A stretch of 64,000 nucleotides of DNA from Paenibacillus agricola (GTDB lineage: Bacteria > Bacillota > Bacilli > Paenibacillales > NBRC-103111): assembly GCF_011440305.1 (NCBI RefSeq), contig NZ_JAAOIW010000005.1, positions 248,001-312,000 of the forward strand, given 5' to 3'. Position 1 is the stretch's first letter. Each line of letters starts with the position of its first letter. This document shows positions 53,175-62,613 of this stretch, piece after piece. Below the pieces are notes generated by a model. That model searched no databases and was not told where the DNA came from. It saw only the letters and a list, made by a program, of their open reading frames with translations. The translations under genes were made by a program, and so were the position numbers.

Positions 53175-55007
53175 CTAGCGAATTGGGATTAAATTAGCTT
53201 GGGCTTTCAAGCGAACGGTGACGGTCATGCCTTCATCGGGCTTAGAACGAATAGATAGACCGTAGGGGGCGCCTGAGAAAAGACGGATTCTTTCATTGAC
53301 ATTATTAAGCCCGTAGGAGCTGTCTGTACTGTCGGGGCGTGTGGCGGTCTGGGGCTCTGTTAACAGCTTTCCGGCTGCTTCCTCATCCATTCCGGATCCA
53401 TCGTCTGTAATCGAGATAACCAATTCATCCGCTTCTCTTCGCGCTTCAATCCGAATCGAGCCGCTTTTGGCTTTGGATTTGCGAATCCCGTGAAGCAGCG
53501 CGTTCTCCACAATAGGCTGTAGGGTTAGCTTTGGCATGAAAAACGGATAAATAGCGGGGTCTGCTTCAATCGTAAACGTAAAGCTATGCGGGAACCGGTT
53601 TTGCTGGATCTCCAAATATACCTTGGCCAAGTTCAGCTCATCCTCGATGCTCACCAGATCCCTACCTTTATTCAAGCTTAAGCGAAAATATTTGGCCAAG
53701 GCATCTATCATCTGGCTGATATCATGTGCCCCCCTGCCTACAGCGATCCAATTGATCGTATCCAGGGTATTGTATAAAAAATGGGGATTAATCTGCGCTT
53801 GTAGTGCCCTTAGCTGGGCTTCCCGCTCCTGAACCTTGGCGGTATAGGTCTCCTCGATCAAGCCTTTCACTTTATGGATCATATGGTCAACCCCGCGCTC
53901 TAGCAAATTAAAATTGCCTGCTTCCATGTGGTCATCCAGTCGTTCCAGACCTTCGCGATTTATGGTACGGATGACCAACTGCACTCGGCGATTCATACCT
54001 CGGATGATAAAAGCCAGCAGCACGAATACTAGCAGCAGGAATAAGATCGAGCCGCCCAATAAAACGGCAAACCAGGAAAATTGGTTCTGCGCATTGGCTT
54101 GGAGGGAAATTTCGGCGGCCGGCACCTCCGCTACAAGCCGCCAGTCCGTATTGCGGATCGGCGTGTACATCGCATACTTGGCATCCTTGCCCGAGCCCAG
54201 CTTCATAATGCCTTCCTGCGAGGTGGCAAGCGAGGGAAGCTGATCTACAGCTGCGAGTGGTTTGCCGATCAAGGCTGGGTTCGAATGCCAAACCAGCATA
54301 TCTTCTTTGTTTACGATGTATAACACTCTTTGCTCCGACAATTCAATCTGGCTCATAATGTCGCGGATCGTCTGTTCTTTCATATCAATCACGAGGATAC
54401 CCGCTAGCCTGTCAAAATATTTGGGTTCCCGCAGCAGCCTGACACTGGACAGTACCAAGACTTCTTCAGCCACGCGATCAATATACGTCTCCTTATAGGC
54501 TCCTGTCCAAACCATCGCACCTCCAGCATCCATCACCGCGGGGTACCAGCTACGGCTTTGTATGCTCTTCAGTGGAAAAAAATTAATTTTCTCCCCTGCA
54601 TACAGTTTGGACTCATCCACGAACAAGCGTATACGGAATACATTTTCGTTCGTCTGGGCAGCATCAATTAAGGAACGAAGATCCTTGACCACATCGATTG
54701 GGTAGACGGAATCGGAGTCCGTTAAATATTTATACAAATAGGGATTCAAAAATATAGAATTCGAGGTATCTCGTACCCGATCCATTTGGAATTGCAGATT
54801 AATCCCGGCCTGCTTGACGGTTTGCAGCATCGACCTTGTGACTTCTTGCTCAAGAATCGACGAAGATCTCTGGTAATACGTATACAGAAAGAAGCCCGCC
54901 GGAAGCAAAATAAGCAGCACATAGACGATCAGCCAATACCGTGCCGCCACAATAGCATGGACAAGCTGCAGCAAGCTTTGTAATGTTTTCGATATAAATC
55001 GCTTCAC
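53175..55007 (-). CDS. YesM-type sensor histidine kinase
   Basis: A 610-aa membrane kinase. TM1 at about 22-44, a large extracellular sensor domain (about 45-305), TM2 at about 310-335, a HAMP-like segment, then the His_kinase domain with the phosphoacceptor in LQAQINPHFLYNTLDTI and an HATPase domain with ITDDGSGMDEEAA and GLNNVNERI. It is of the LytS/YesM family. The start is GTG 55007 with AAAGGTGG upstream. It is 16 bp after the response regulator gene and probably senses the sugar handled by the adjacent transporter. Confidence 0.93.
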   Translation of the reverse strand: MKRFISKTLQSLLQLVHAIVAARYWLIVYVLLILLPAGFFLYTYYQRSSSILEQEVTRSMLQTVKQAGINLQFQMDRVRDTSNSIFLNPYLYKYLTDSDSVYPIDVVKDLRSLIDAAQTNENVFRIRLFVDESKLYAGEKINFFPLKSIQSRSWYPAVMDAGGAMVWTGAYKETYIDRVAEEVLVLSSVRLLREPKYFDRLAGILVIDMKEQTIRDIMSQIELSEQRVLYIVNKEDMLVWHSNPALIGKPLAAVDQLPSLATSQEGIMKLGSGKDAKYAMYTPIRNTDWRLVAEVPAAEISLQANAQNQFSWFAVLLGGSILFLLLVFVLLAFIIRGMNRRVQLVIRTINREGLERLDDHMEAGNFNLLERGVDHMIHKVKGLIEETYTAKVQEREAQLRALQAQINPHFLYNTLDTINWIAVGRGAHDISQMIDALAKYFRLSLNKGRDLVSIEDELNLAKVYLEIQQNRFPHSFTFTIEADPAIYPFFMPKLTLQPIVENALLHGIRKSKAKSGSIRIEARREADELVISITDDGSGMDEEAAGKLLTEPQTATRPDSTDSSYGLNNVNERIRLFSGAPYGLSIRSKPDEGMTVTVRLKAQANLIPIR

Positions 55008-55023
55008 CTCTGTAACACCACCT

Positions 55024-56643
55024 TTACGTGATCTGGTCCCTGAATGTACTAGGGGTAAAGCCTGTATGTTTTTTGAAAATTTTGCTGAAATGGCTTGGAT
55101 CCGAATAGCCTACTGCCTCACAAACCTCGTAAAATTTATTTTTGGGATCACGAAGCAGCTCCTTCGCCCGTTCAATCCGTACCTTGGTCAAATATTCGTA
55201 GATCGTCTCCCCCGTTTCCTGTTTGAAAATAAGGCTTACGTACGTGGAGCTCAAATACACGCTCTCCGCAATTTCGGCCACGGTTAAATTTTCTGCAAAC
55301 CGGCTATCCATAACGGAACGTATCCGTTCGATGACATTCCTAGATTTCCCGCTGCGCTTTTCTTGAATTTGCTTGCAAACCTCCAGCAGATGTGCCTCAA
55401 GCAACCTGTGCAAATCATCGATCGTTTCTTGGGAGGAAATGCGCTCCCAGAGCTCCGCTTCCTTGTCCTCAAGCTCTCGGCAATGTATATTAAGCTCCAG
55501 CATCAGCCGGTTTGAAAGCAGGATCAGCTCCAGCGAAACATTGCGCCCGTATCGGAAGCCGTCCCTGCGATTGCGTGTTAAGCTGTCAAATAACTCGCCA
55601 ACCGCATGCATCAAAGGCTCAGGATCCGCTGCCTTCAGCGCTGACATAAACCATTCACTTTGTGCAGAATCGAAGCGGTATGCACTCGTTGGGTCCGTTT
55701 CCAGGTTATCCATCGTAATAATCCGGTTTTTACCTAGATACCATTTCTGGTCGGCCGCTTCTTTGGCGCGCATATAAGATAATGGCAAGCCCGAAATCTC
55801 AGGGGTTCGCTCTCCTACGCCAATGGTCACACTAATTTTTAACCACTGTCGTAAATTTTCGCGAATTTCCTCTGCGAGCAGCAATAATTGGTTTTCCAAG
55901 CCTTCTTGCTCCATGCTTCCATACACGATGCCCACATATTCACCACTATGATTCTCGAAAGCATATCCGGCCATATGGTTGTCGATCAGTTCCTGGCAGA
56001 CGTTCAGCACGGCATACGTAAGTAATTGCTTGTCTCGCTCCGTACGGTTATCAACGACGAGTGCACTGTCATCAATTCGCACAATAATCACCCAATAGGC
56101 TGCTTCGAGAGGCAGCTTAATACCTAGAAAATCTAGTTTGCTGTGAATGCGCTCAGGCCGGGCAACGCCGTCCCGGATCACGGACATCAGGAATTTCTCT
56201 AACAGCAAAGGCATGCTTTGCGTGAGCTTTACCTGCATATCGGCAACCAGCCCGCGTTTGTGCTGCTCCTCCTGAAGCTCGCCAACGACCCGTTCGACGA
56301 CCGTACGCAACTCCTGCATATTCACTGGCTTAAAAATATAATCAACCGCGTTAACCTGCAACGCCGATTTCAAATAATCCGCATCGTCGTGGCCGCTGAC
56401 GAACACAATTTTAATATGCGGATATTTGGCACGGATTTGCGCAGACATCGTGATCCCGTCCATATGCAGCATACGTACATCCGTAAGCACAATATCCGGC
56501 TTTACCCGCTCCACGATTTGCAACCCGACATCGCCATCATCGGCTTCATCCACAACCTCGATCCCAAACTCCGCCCAGTTAAAATAGTTACGCAGCCCAT
56601 TGCGAACGGTCGGTTCGTCATCGACAATAATCAATTTAAACAT
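55024..56643 (-). CDS. YesN-type response regulator with AraC DNA-binding domain
   Basis: A 539-aa regulator. The receiver (about 1-120) has IIVDDEPTVRNGLRNYF, VLTDVRMLHMDG (phosphoacceptor Asp) and KPVNMQEL. A middle domain (about 120-430) is less conserved, and an AraC-type helix-turn-helix pair closes the protein (SRFAENLTVAEIAESVYLS to VGYSDPSHFSKIFKKHTG). ATG 56643 is chosen because GGAGGAGG precedes it; the longer frame at 56742 adds a non-homologous N-terminus. With the YesM kinase it likely activates the ABC transporter genes. Confidence 0.93.
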   Translation of the reverse strand: MFKLIIVDDEPTVRNGLRNYFNWAEFGIEVVDEADDGDVGLQIVERVKPDIVLTDVRMLHMDGITMSAQIRAKYPHIKIVFVSGHDDADYLKSALQVNAVDYIFKPVNMQELRTVVERVVGELQEEQHKRGLVADMQVKLTQSMPLLLEKFLMSVIRDGVARPERIHSKLDFLGIKLPLEAAYWVIIVRIDDSALVVDNRTERDKQLLTYAVLNVCQELIDNHMAGYAFENHSGEYVGIVYGSMEQEGLENQLLLLAEEIRENLRQWLKISVTIGVGERTPEISGLPLSYMRAKEAADQKWYLGKNRIITMDNLETDPTSAYRFDSAQSEWFMSALKAADPEPLMHAVGELFDSLTRNRRDGFRYGRNVSLELILLSNRLMLELNIHCRELEDKEAELWERISSQETIDDLHRLLEAHLLEVCKQIQEKRSGKSRNVIERIRSVMDSRFAENLTVAEIAESVYLSSTYVSLIFKQETGETIYEYLTKVRIERAKELLRDPKNKFYEVCEAVGYSDPSHFSKIFKKHTGFTPSTFRDQIT

Positions 56644-56886
56644 GAGGTCCTCCTCCAATATTTCGTTTGTTCTATTATACAAGAAAACGCTATAAAGGAA
56701 GCGTTTCTGCTTCGGCTCGCCAAAAAGAAGAACCTCCGCCAACTTTGAACGGAAATTCTTCTTTGGGAAGGTGAGATAGCGATTGGCGAGATTTGGTCTA
56801 GCCGCTTATAAGACTTGGTGCGAACCGCATTCGAGCTTGCCCCCGGCTGCTTGCAGGACTTCATGCATGCCTCCCAGCTTACCCAG

Positions 56887-58146
56887 CTACTTGCGGAAAA
56901 TCACGTTCTGCTCGCTTAGCTTGCCGTGCAGCGCTTCTATTGAAATATCTTTAATTGCGCAGCCGCTGTCCATCGCTATGGCCGCTGCCATCCCTGCCGC
57001 TTGCCCCATCGCATAGCAGGTTGGCTGGACGCGCATCGAGGACATCGCCACATGGGTGGCGGAGATGGCCCTGCCCGCTACCTGCAAGTTACTGATCAGC
57101 TCCGACACCATGCAGCGATAGGGAATATCATAGCCATCTACCTTGCGCTCATCGGTTGTTTTTTTGCCATCAGGGCTGTGGATATCAATTTCGTAATTCG
57201 TTTGCGCTACAACATCAGTGAATCGTTTGCCTCCAACAACGTCATGCTCAGTCAAGGTATACAGCCCTTGAATTTGGTTCGTTTCCCTTACACCAACCTG
57301 TCCGGCAACATGAGATAACGTATAGGTTTCGTAGCCGTTTCTTTGCAAATAATACACAATCGAAAATACCTGCCGAAGCGCCTCGGTCTCCGCATAGTTT
57401 ACATCTGCGATGTTCGCGCCATTGCCTTTGACCCGCGTCATATTGACCAGCAGCATCCCGTCATCGTTTCGCTCCCAGTACAAACGGCGGCCCTGCGGCA
57501 AATCCTCGACGCTTTGGTAGTCATAGCAGCCCTCAGGCAGCAGTGGTATGACCGGCTTGCCGGTATTTTGCATCATAAACATCAGCGTCATCGGCTGGGT
57601 TAATCCGTCCTCTTCGCGGCCTGAGGTGAACGGCACCCCGGCATCAATCGCAACCCGCCCATCTCCCGTACAATCAATAAACTGCTTGCCCTCAAATGCT
57701 TGTAAGCCCTCCCGGGTCGAAGCAATTACTGCTTTTAATCGCCCTTCTTCCTTGACCACGCCAACAAATTCAGTATGGTAGCAGACCTGCACCTGCTCCT
57801 TTTCCATTTTTTCATTTAAATAATGCCGAAGCAAAAAAGGTGAAAACTGCGGCGAAACCGATTCATCGTGATGCTGGGGCAAATATTGGGTTAGCACCTC
57901 GGAAATCATTTCACGGTAAATCCCCGTTACATTGCCAATTGGCATAAAGACGCTGACATTACCCAAGGTGCCCATGCCGCCGAGCTGTCCCGACCTTTCC
58001 AGCAAAATCACCTTTTTCCCGCATCGTGCAGCATTAATCGCCGCCGCCGTGCCCGCAGGTCCCCCACCAATCACAATCACATCTGCAGAAGCATATACGC
58101 TGACGCTTCTCTCAAGCTCATAGGTTTGATTTGATTTTGAATTCAA
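56887..58146 (-). CDS. FAD-dependent oxidoreductase, second of two
   Basis: A 419-aa flavoprotein with the same architecture as the 47922-49364 gene. FAD site VIVIGGGPAGTAAAINAARCG, then ERSGQLGGMGTLGN, QFIDCTGDGRVAIDAG and the C-terminal motif AISATHVAMSSMRVQPTC followed by AMGQAAGMAAA. It is the first leftward gene of the locus and lies 243 bp upstream of the response regulator. It is divergent from the LacI gene at 58321. The substrate is unknown. Confidence 0.85.
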   Translation of the reverse strand: MNSKSNQTYELERSVSVYASADVIVIGGGPAGTAAAINAARCGKKVILLERSGQLGGMGTLGNVSVFMPIGNVTGIYREMISEVLTQYLPQHHDESVSPQFSPFLLRHYLNEKMEKEQVQVCYHTEFVGVVKEEGRLKAVIASTREGLQAFEGKQFIDCTGDGRVAIDAGVPFTSGREEDGLTQPMTLMFMMQNTGKPVIPLLPEGCYDYQSVEDLPQGRRLYWERNDDGMLLVNMTRVKGNGANIADVNYAETEALRQVFSIVYYLQRNGYETYTLSHVAGQVGVRETNQIQGLYTLTEHDVVGGKRFTDVVAQTNYEIDIHSPDGKKTTDERKVDGYDIPYRCMVSELISNLQVAGRAISATHVAMSSMRVQPTCYAMGQAAGMAAAIAMDSGCAIKDISIEALHGKLSEQNVIFRK

Positions 58147-58200
58147 TTGAATGGCCTCATTTCATCGATTTTATTTGGTATTTGCTTATAGTGTAAGTGA

Positions 58201-58278
58201 AATGAAGCTTAACTTTTAGTTTCATTTTTGTTACAGTTTAAGGATGACTTATCGGACTAAGCTGTCATAAGCTGTCAG
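58201..58278. promoter_or_regulatory. Inverted and direct repeats between divergent FAD and LacI genes
   Basis: AATGAAGCT (58201-58209) pairs with AGTTTCATT (58218-58226) with one mismatch. The 9-base unit AAGCTGTCA is repeated in tandem at 58259-58267 and 58269-58277. Either could bind the LacI-family regulator transcribed rightward. Confidence 0.4.
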
Positions 58279-58320
58279 CCACTTTTTAAACAGCAAAATT
58301 TTCAACAGGAAAGGACGCCT

Positions 58321-59373
58321 ATGCGCAGAAAAAAACAAATCACCTTGCACCATGTAGCAGCCGAGCTTGGGCTCACGATCCATACGGTATCCAAAGCACT
58401 TCGGGGCCTGCCCGGCATGTCCGAAACGACGAGAAGGGATGTTTTCGCTGCAGCCGAGCGATTAGGTTATAAAACCAAGGAAAAGGAGCTCAGCCTAGGC
58501 TATGAAAAAACACCAATGCTCTCCTCCAAACGAAGGCGTTTTTGCATGGTTCTGACGCATGATACTCCTTTTTTCAGAATTCAGCTGCAAGGCATCCAGG
58601 ATCGATTATTAGAGCTGGGCCATTCGGTTTCGGCCTCCTTTATGCCTAGCTCCATCGATAGCCAACAGCAATTTGAGCAATGGGTCGAGCAAATCGAGCT
58701 CCATTATTATGATGGTATTTTCATCCCGGCAACGATCCCCGATCTGCCCGAGCAACTGCTGCTCCAACTGCCTATCCCGAAAGTTCTTATTAACTTTCCA
58801 CCAGTTCTCGCGAACGTGGACAGTGTGATCTGGGATGTAGTCACAGCTATTCACCAATCTGTAGATTATTTGGCAGCCATGGGGCATCGGCGTATTTTAT
58901 ATATTGGCAATATCCATACATATAGGGGATTTCAGCTGCGTTGGCAAGCGTTTCAGGATGCGATGAACGGGATGGGGATGTCGGCTGAACCGGAGCTGCA
59001 TCTGACTGAAGACGATCTGGATCACGAGCTTTGGATTTCCAGGCTGCAGGAGAAGCTGCTCCATGGCAATTACACAGCCCTACTGAGCGCGGTCGAAAAT
59101 AACCTCCCGCGTGTTTTGTATACCGTGCAAGCGATGAATCGGTCGATCCCCGACCATTATTCCTTGATTAGCCTCGAAAATTCAGGAAAAAATCCTTTAT
59201 TTCCGCAATTATCGCGTCCAACCCTGCTTATTGGAGAAACGGGAAGCCGCGCCGCAGAACGGATGCTTTGGAGAATTGCCAATCCGAACCAGCCTTATGA
59301 ACATATACGATTGCAGGGCACTTTTTTCAAAGGGGATACAGTTCGAAGCTTGTCAAACCTCCCTACAATCTGA
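58321..59373 (+). CDS. LacI-family regulator of the sugar locus
   Basis: A 350-aa protein. HTH domain (1-55): ITLHHVAAELGLTIHTVSKA with the hinge near GLPGMSETTRRDV. The sugar domain starts at about 75 and has FNF-type segments around VDYLAAMGHRRILYIGN and PTLLIGETGSRAAERML. The atypical N-terminus (long, basic KKQITLHHVA) and the missing typical DG/NG effector segment set it apart from the first LacI gene. AGGAAAGGA precedes ATG 58321. It is divergent from the FAD gene at 56887 and probably regulates it. Confidence 0.88.
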   Translation: MRRKKQITLHHVAAELGLTIHTVSKALRGLPGMSETTRRDVFAAAERLGYKTKEKELSLGYEKTPMLSSKRRRFCMVLTHDTPFFRIQLQGIQDRLLELGHSVSASFMPSSIDSQQQFEQWVEQIELHYYDGIFIPATIPDLPEQLLLQLPIPKVLINFPPVLANVDSVIWDVVTAIHQSVDYLAAMGHRRILYIGNIHTYRGFQLRWQAFQDAMNGMGMSAEPELHLTEDDLDHELWISRLQEKLLHGNYTALLSAVENNLPRVLYTVQAMNRSIPDHYSLISLENSGKNPLFPQLSRPTLLIGETGSRAAERMLWRIANPNQPYEHIRLQGTFFKGDTVRSLSNLPTI

Positions 59374-59402
59374 GGGATGCGGAGGATATATAGAGAAGCC
59401 GG

Positions 59403-59446
59403 AAAAGCACTGCCTCTCATCAAAATGATGGAGGAAGTGCTTTTTT
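59403..59446 (+). terminator. Intrinsic terminator after the LacI gene
   Basis: Arms around AGCACT/AGTGCT with inner CCTC/GAGG-like and CATC/GATG pairings, followed by a run of six Ts. Confidence 0.7.
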
Positions 59447-59576
59447 GCATTTTCATTAACAAATAGGGATATTGTATTTATTCGGACTCGGACTAAATAT
59501 TGATAGTTAAGACTCCTCCCCATCAGAGGTAGCTAGTCAACGTCCTGCAGCCCATTGCCAGAGTTTTCTATTTTGT

Positions 59577-60374
59577 TCACACTTGTAAAGTCGCCCCAGC
59601 AGCAATTTCCACTGCCTCGTCCTCCACGCCAACCCATACGGATAATGCCGAAGGGTTATGGACAATCGAGCCGGAAACGGACCACCGCAGCTGCTGTAGC
59701 GCCTTCATATAGGCAACAATCTCCGCATTGGTTGCGTACCAGATCTGAGGTTGTCTCCCAACCAACTCGCCAAACTGCTCCATAAGCTCCCAATTAGCAT
59801 CGTTTTCGAATTCATAGCTGTGGCCCCAAACATAAAGCAAGACCATTCTGGAATATTTCGCTTGATACGCCAAAAATTTCTCACCATGCTCCAGCATCGA
59901 TTTATGATGGCAGGTTGGGTGCCACTCAAGCCAGTTCTCTGGAAGCTGGAAGCCGCCATGGCTGCGTGTTGTTCTCGCATATTCAATGCCCAAGGCTGGA
60001 AGTGTGTGTACTACCTGCTCATTCCAGCTGCCAAATGGATAGGACATCCCTTTGACCGGATAACCGACCAATTCCTCCAAAGCTTGGCGGTCCTCAAGCA
60101 GCTCCATAGCAACACGCTCCGGCGGGGTCAGCTCCAGATGGGGATGCGTCACGGTATGTGCTGAAACCTCATGCCCCGCAAACAAAGTCGCCACTTCTTC
60201 AGCCGTAATATAACGGTTATTGCCGAGCTTGCCCGAGTTTAAGTGGAAGGCACCTTTTAACCCATAGCGATTCATTATTTCCACCAGCCTGCGGTCATGG
60301 TCGCGTCCATCGTCGTAGCTCATTGTAACCGCCTTCATTTTTCCATCAGGAAAACGGTCATAGCGTATTTTCAT
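59577..60374 (-). CDS. Polysaccharide deacetylase (NodB-homology) family protein
   Basis: A 265-aa protein. The longer frame to 60557 is not favoured. ATG 60374 (MKIRYDRF) has AGAGGG upstream and starts the conserved part. NodB marks: AVTMSYDDGRDHDRRLVEI (metal Asp pair) and VSAHTVTHPHLEL (two metal His), with YPFGSWNEQVV near the active-site tyrosine-proline. No signal peptide is seen, so it acts in the cytosol or uses an atypical export route; a cytosolic sugar deacetylase is possible. Confidence 0.85.
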   Translation of the reverse strand: MKIRYDRFPDGKMKAVTMSYDDGRDHDRRLVEIMNRYGLKGAFHLNSGKLGNNRYITAEEVATLFAGHEVSAHTVTHPHLELTPPERVAMELLEDRQALEELVGYPVKGMSYPFGSWNEQVVHTLPALGIEYARTTRSHGGFQLPENWLEWHPTCHHKSMLEHGEKFLAYQAKYSRMVLLYVWGHSYEFENDANWELMEQFGELVGRQPQIWYATNAEIVAYMKALQQLRWSVSGSIVHNPSALSVWVGVEDEAVEIAAGATLQV

Positions 60375-60585
60375 AAAAATCCCTCTACCTTCTTGGGGCC
60401 AGTGCCACATATTTCTCCAATAATATGTCCATCCTACCCTATTCTCCTTTATATGACAATTAAAAGAAAACAGATCGATTGGATCATTCGGATTGAATGA
60501 AATACACTTGGCCGTGCAAGAATATAGAGGGAGCTTATTCGATATATTCAGCTTCATTACATGAATCGGTACGGTTCAAAAAAGC

Positions 60586-61533
60586 TTAACCTACTATAGC
60601 AACAGTCTGGTGCTCGACTGCATCCAGAAAGCGCTCAGCATCAAGGGCTGCCATACACCCAGTTCCAGCGGCACTGATCGCTTGGCGATATTTGTGGTCC
60701 TGGACGTCGCCGCAAGCGAATACGCCTGGTATTGTAGTTTCAGTGGTTCCCGGAGTTACCAGCAGGTAGCCTTGTTCATCCACAGGCAGCTGGCCGTCGA
60801 GGAACTTGGTGTTAGGAGTATGCCCGATCGCGATAAAAATACCGTCGGTTTCGATCACTTCATCCTCGTTAGTCAGGTTGTTTCTGACCTTCAAGCCCGT
60901 AACACCCCGATCATTAGTAAGCACCTCTAACGGATTGCGATCCAGGCTCCAGCTAATTTTCGGATTTTGGCGTGCTCGGTCCTGCATGATTTTGGAAGCC
61001 CGCAGCTCGCTGCGCCTGTTGACCACAACAACCTCGGAGGCAAAACGGGTCAAAAAGTGGGCTTCCTCCATAGCCGAGTCGCCGCCACCGACGACGATGA
61101 TCTTTTTGTTGCGGAAAAAGAAGCCATCGCATGTAGCGCATGTGCTGACGCCTCGCCCGACATTTTCACGCTCACCAGGAATGCCCAAATATTTGGCCGA
61201 AGCCCCTGTCGAAACAACGATCGTTTCAGCAATAATGTCCTCATGCCCTTCAATCGAAATCCGAAATGGGCGTTTGGAGAAATCCACATTCGTTACCCAG
61301 CCTGTCCGGAATTCAGCGCCAAAGCGCTCTGCCTGCTTGCGCATATTGTCCATAAGCTCAGGTCCCATAATCCCATCTGGGAACCCAGGGAAATTTTCAA
61401 CCTCGGTTGTTGTAGTTAGCTGGCCGCCCGGCTCCGGTCCCTCTATAATGAGTGGCTCCAGATTGGCTCTTGCCAAATATATGGCTGCTGTCAGGCCGGC
61501 TGGCCCTGTTCCAATAATGACGGATTTGTACAT
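60586..61533 (-). CDS. trxB: Thioredoxin reductase TrxB
   Basis: A 315-aa NADPH-dependent flavoprotein. FAD site VIIGTGPAGLTAAIYLARAN, the redox-active disulfide CATC in VSTCATCDGFFFRNKK, the NADPH site VVGGGDSAMEEA and the final FAD motif GVFACGDVQDHKYRQA. It keeps thioredoxin reduced. AGGAGAG precedes ATG 61533. It is a lone gene, downstream of the Rieske remnant. Confidence 0.97.
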   Translation of the reverse strand: MYKSVIIGTGPAGLTAAIYLARANLEPLIIEGPEPGGQLTTTTEVENFPGFPDGIMGPELMDNMRKQAERFGAEFRTGWVTNVDFSKRPFRISIEGHEDIIAETIVVSTGASAKYLGIPGERENVGRGVSTCATCDGFFFRNKKIIVVGGGDSAMEEAHFLTRFASEVVVVNRRSELRASKIMQDRARQNPKISWSLDRNPLEVLTNDRGVTGLKVRNNLTNEDEVIETDGIFIAIGHTPNTKFLDGQLPVDEQGYLLVTPGTTETTIPGVFACGDVQDHKYRQAISAAGTGCMAALDAERFLDAVEHQTVAIVG

Positions 61534-61663
61534 AGTAAGCTCTCCTCTTGTTTACGATTAGGGTCGTTTATTGACTTCTTTTAAGATTGGTTTTATCTTA
61601 TCAAAAATCAAACCCGGCATCATGAAGGAATGGTGAACTTAACATGAAGATCTGATGAAGGAA

Positions 61664-61810
61664 TTAAACCTCCAGCATAATCTGCTTCCCATCAATGTGG
61701 ACTGGATAGGTTTTGAGCTGCTGCTTTTAATATTGCATACCGCCTTGCCTGTATCCAGCTCAAATTCCCAGTGATGCCATGGACAGCGCAGTACCTTCCT
61801 ACTTGATATC
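61664..61810 (-). pseudogene. Frameshifted remnant of a Rieske [2Fe-2S] ferredoxin-like gene
   Basis: Leftward, one frame encodes RKVLRCPWHHWEFELDTGKA, matching the second cluster-binding loop (CPWHxWEFxxxTG) of small Rieske proteins. About 25 codons on, another frame encodes KTYPVHIDGKQIMLEV and a stop, the usual Rieske C-terminus. The two parts join by a frameshift in a GCAGCAGC run (about 61715). The N-terminal loop CxH is missing and the stretch is cut at the end of the AraC gene, so it is a dead fragment. Confidence 0.65.
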
Positions 61811-61818
61811 CACAAGCA

Positions 61819-62613
61819 TTATTGCGGACGAAGCTGCCGCTTATACTCGCTGGGCGACACTCCGTATCGTAAACGGAAAGAACGGTTGAAATGCGTGTAA
61901 TTGGCAAAGCCGCATAGGAAAGCCACCTCCTGCAACGTCGAACCGCCAATTAGCATCCGCTCTTTGGCTATCGAAAGACGGACCTCGATCGCATAATCCA
62001 TTACCGATTGATTAAACGTCTCCTTGAATAGCTGCGAGGCTCGCGATATGCTAAGGCCAACAGACATCGAAACATCTCCAAGGGTGATTGATTCGGTTGC
62101 ATGCTTCTCTATGAATGTTTTGATTTGGTAAGATATGGAGCGCTCATAAATGTTAAAGCTCTCGCCGCCAGCGATCAGCCGCTTCAAGTGCAGCAGCATG
62201 CTTTGGGCTAAATATCCAAGGATATCTGGATTGAAATCCTTCACTCTTCGCTTCTCATAAACCAGATGCTTCCAAATAGAGATGAGCATTTCATCAATAC
62301 CTACATTCAGCTTGATGTCTTGTTGGTAATCCTCCCACCACAGCTGAATCCAGGCTTCAGCCGGGTCTACACTAAGGAAATAATCGCCGCTAGGCGGTGG
62401 CTCGTTTTTACCAAGGCGGATAATAAGCTCATAGGTATCACCTGGCTTGCAGAGTAAAACATCTCCAGGACGGATCAAATACAAAATGCCATTCACAATG
62501 GCTTGGCAGAAGCCCTCTGTCTGTAGCCGTACCAGATAATATTTCAGCCCATGGGCTTGATTGGAATGAAACGGACGAGTATGTGTAGAATGTCCAACAG
62601 TTACGATTCTCAT
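61819..62613 (-). CDS. AraC-family transcriptional regulator
   Basis: A 264-aa regulator with an N-terminal cupin-like effector domain (about 1-150, YLVRLQTEGFCQAIVNG and later GDVLLCKPGD) and a C-terminal AraC domain: ITLGDVSMSVGLSISRASQL (first HTH) and EVAFLCGFANYTHFNRSFRL (second HTH). ATG 62613 has CAGGTGACC upstream. It is divergent from the Gfo/Idh/MocA gene and likely controls it. It has the usual form of AraC regulators in Paenibacillus sugar loci. Confidence 0.9.
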   Translation of the reverse strand: MRIVTVGHSTHTRPFHSNQAHGLKYYLVRLQTEGFCQAIVNGILYLIRPGDVLLCKPGDTYELIIRLGKNEPPPSGDYFLSVDPAEAWIQLWWEDYQQDIKLNVGIDEMLISIWKHLVYEKRRVKDFNPDILGYLAQSMLLHLKRLIAGGESFNIYERSISYQIKTFIEKHATESITLGDVSMSVGLSISRASQLFKETFNQSVMDYAIEVRLSIAKERMLIGGSTLQEVAFLCGFANYTHFNRSFRLRYGVSPSEYKRQLRPQ

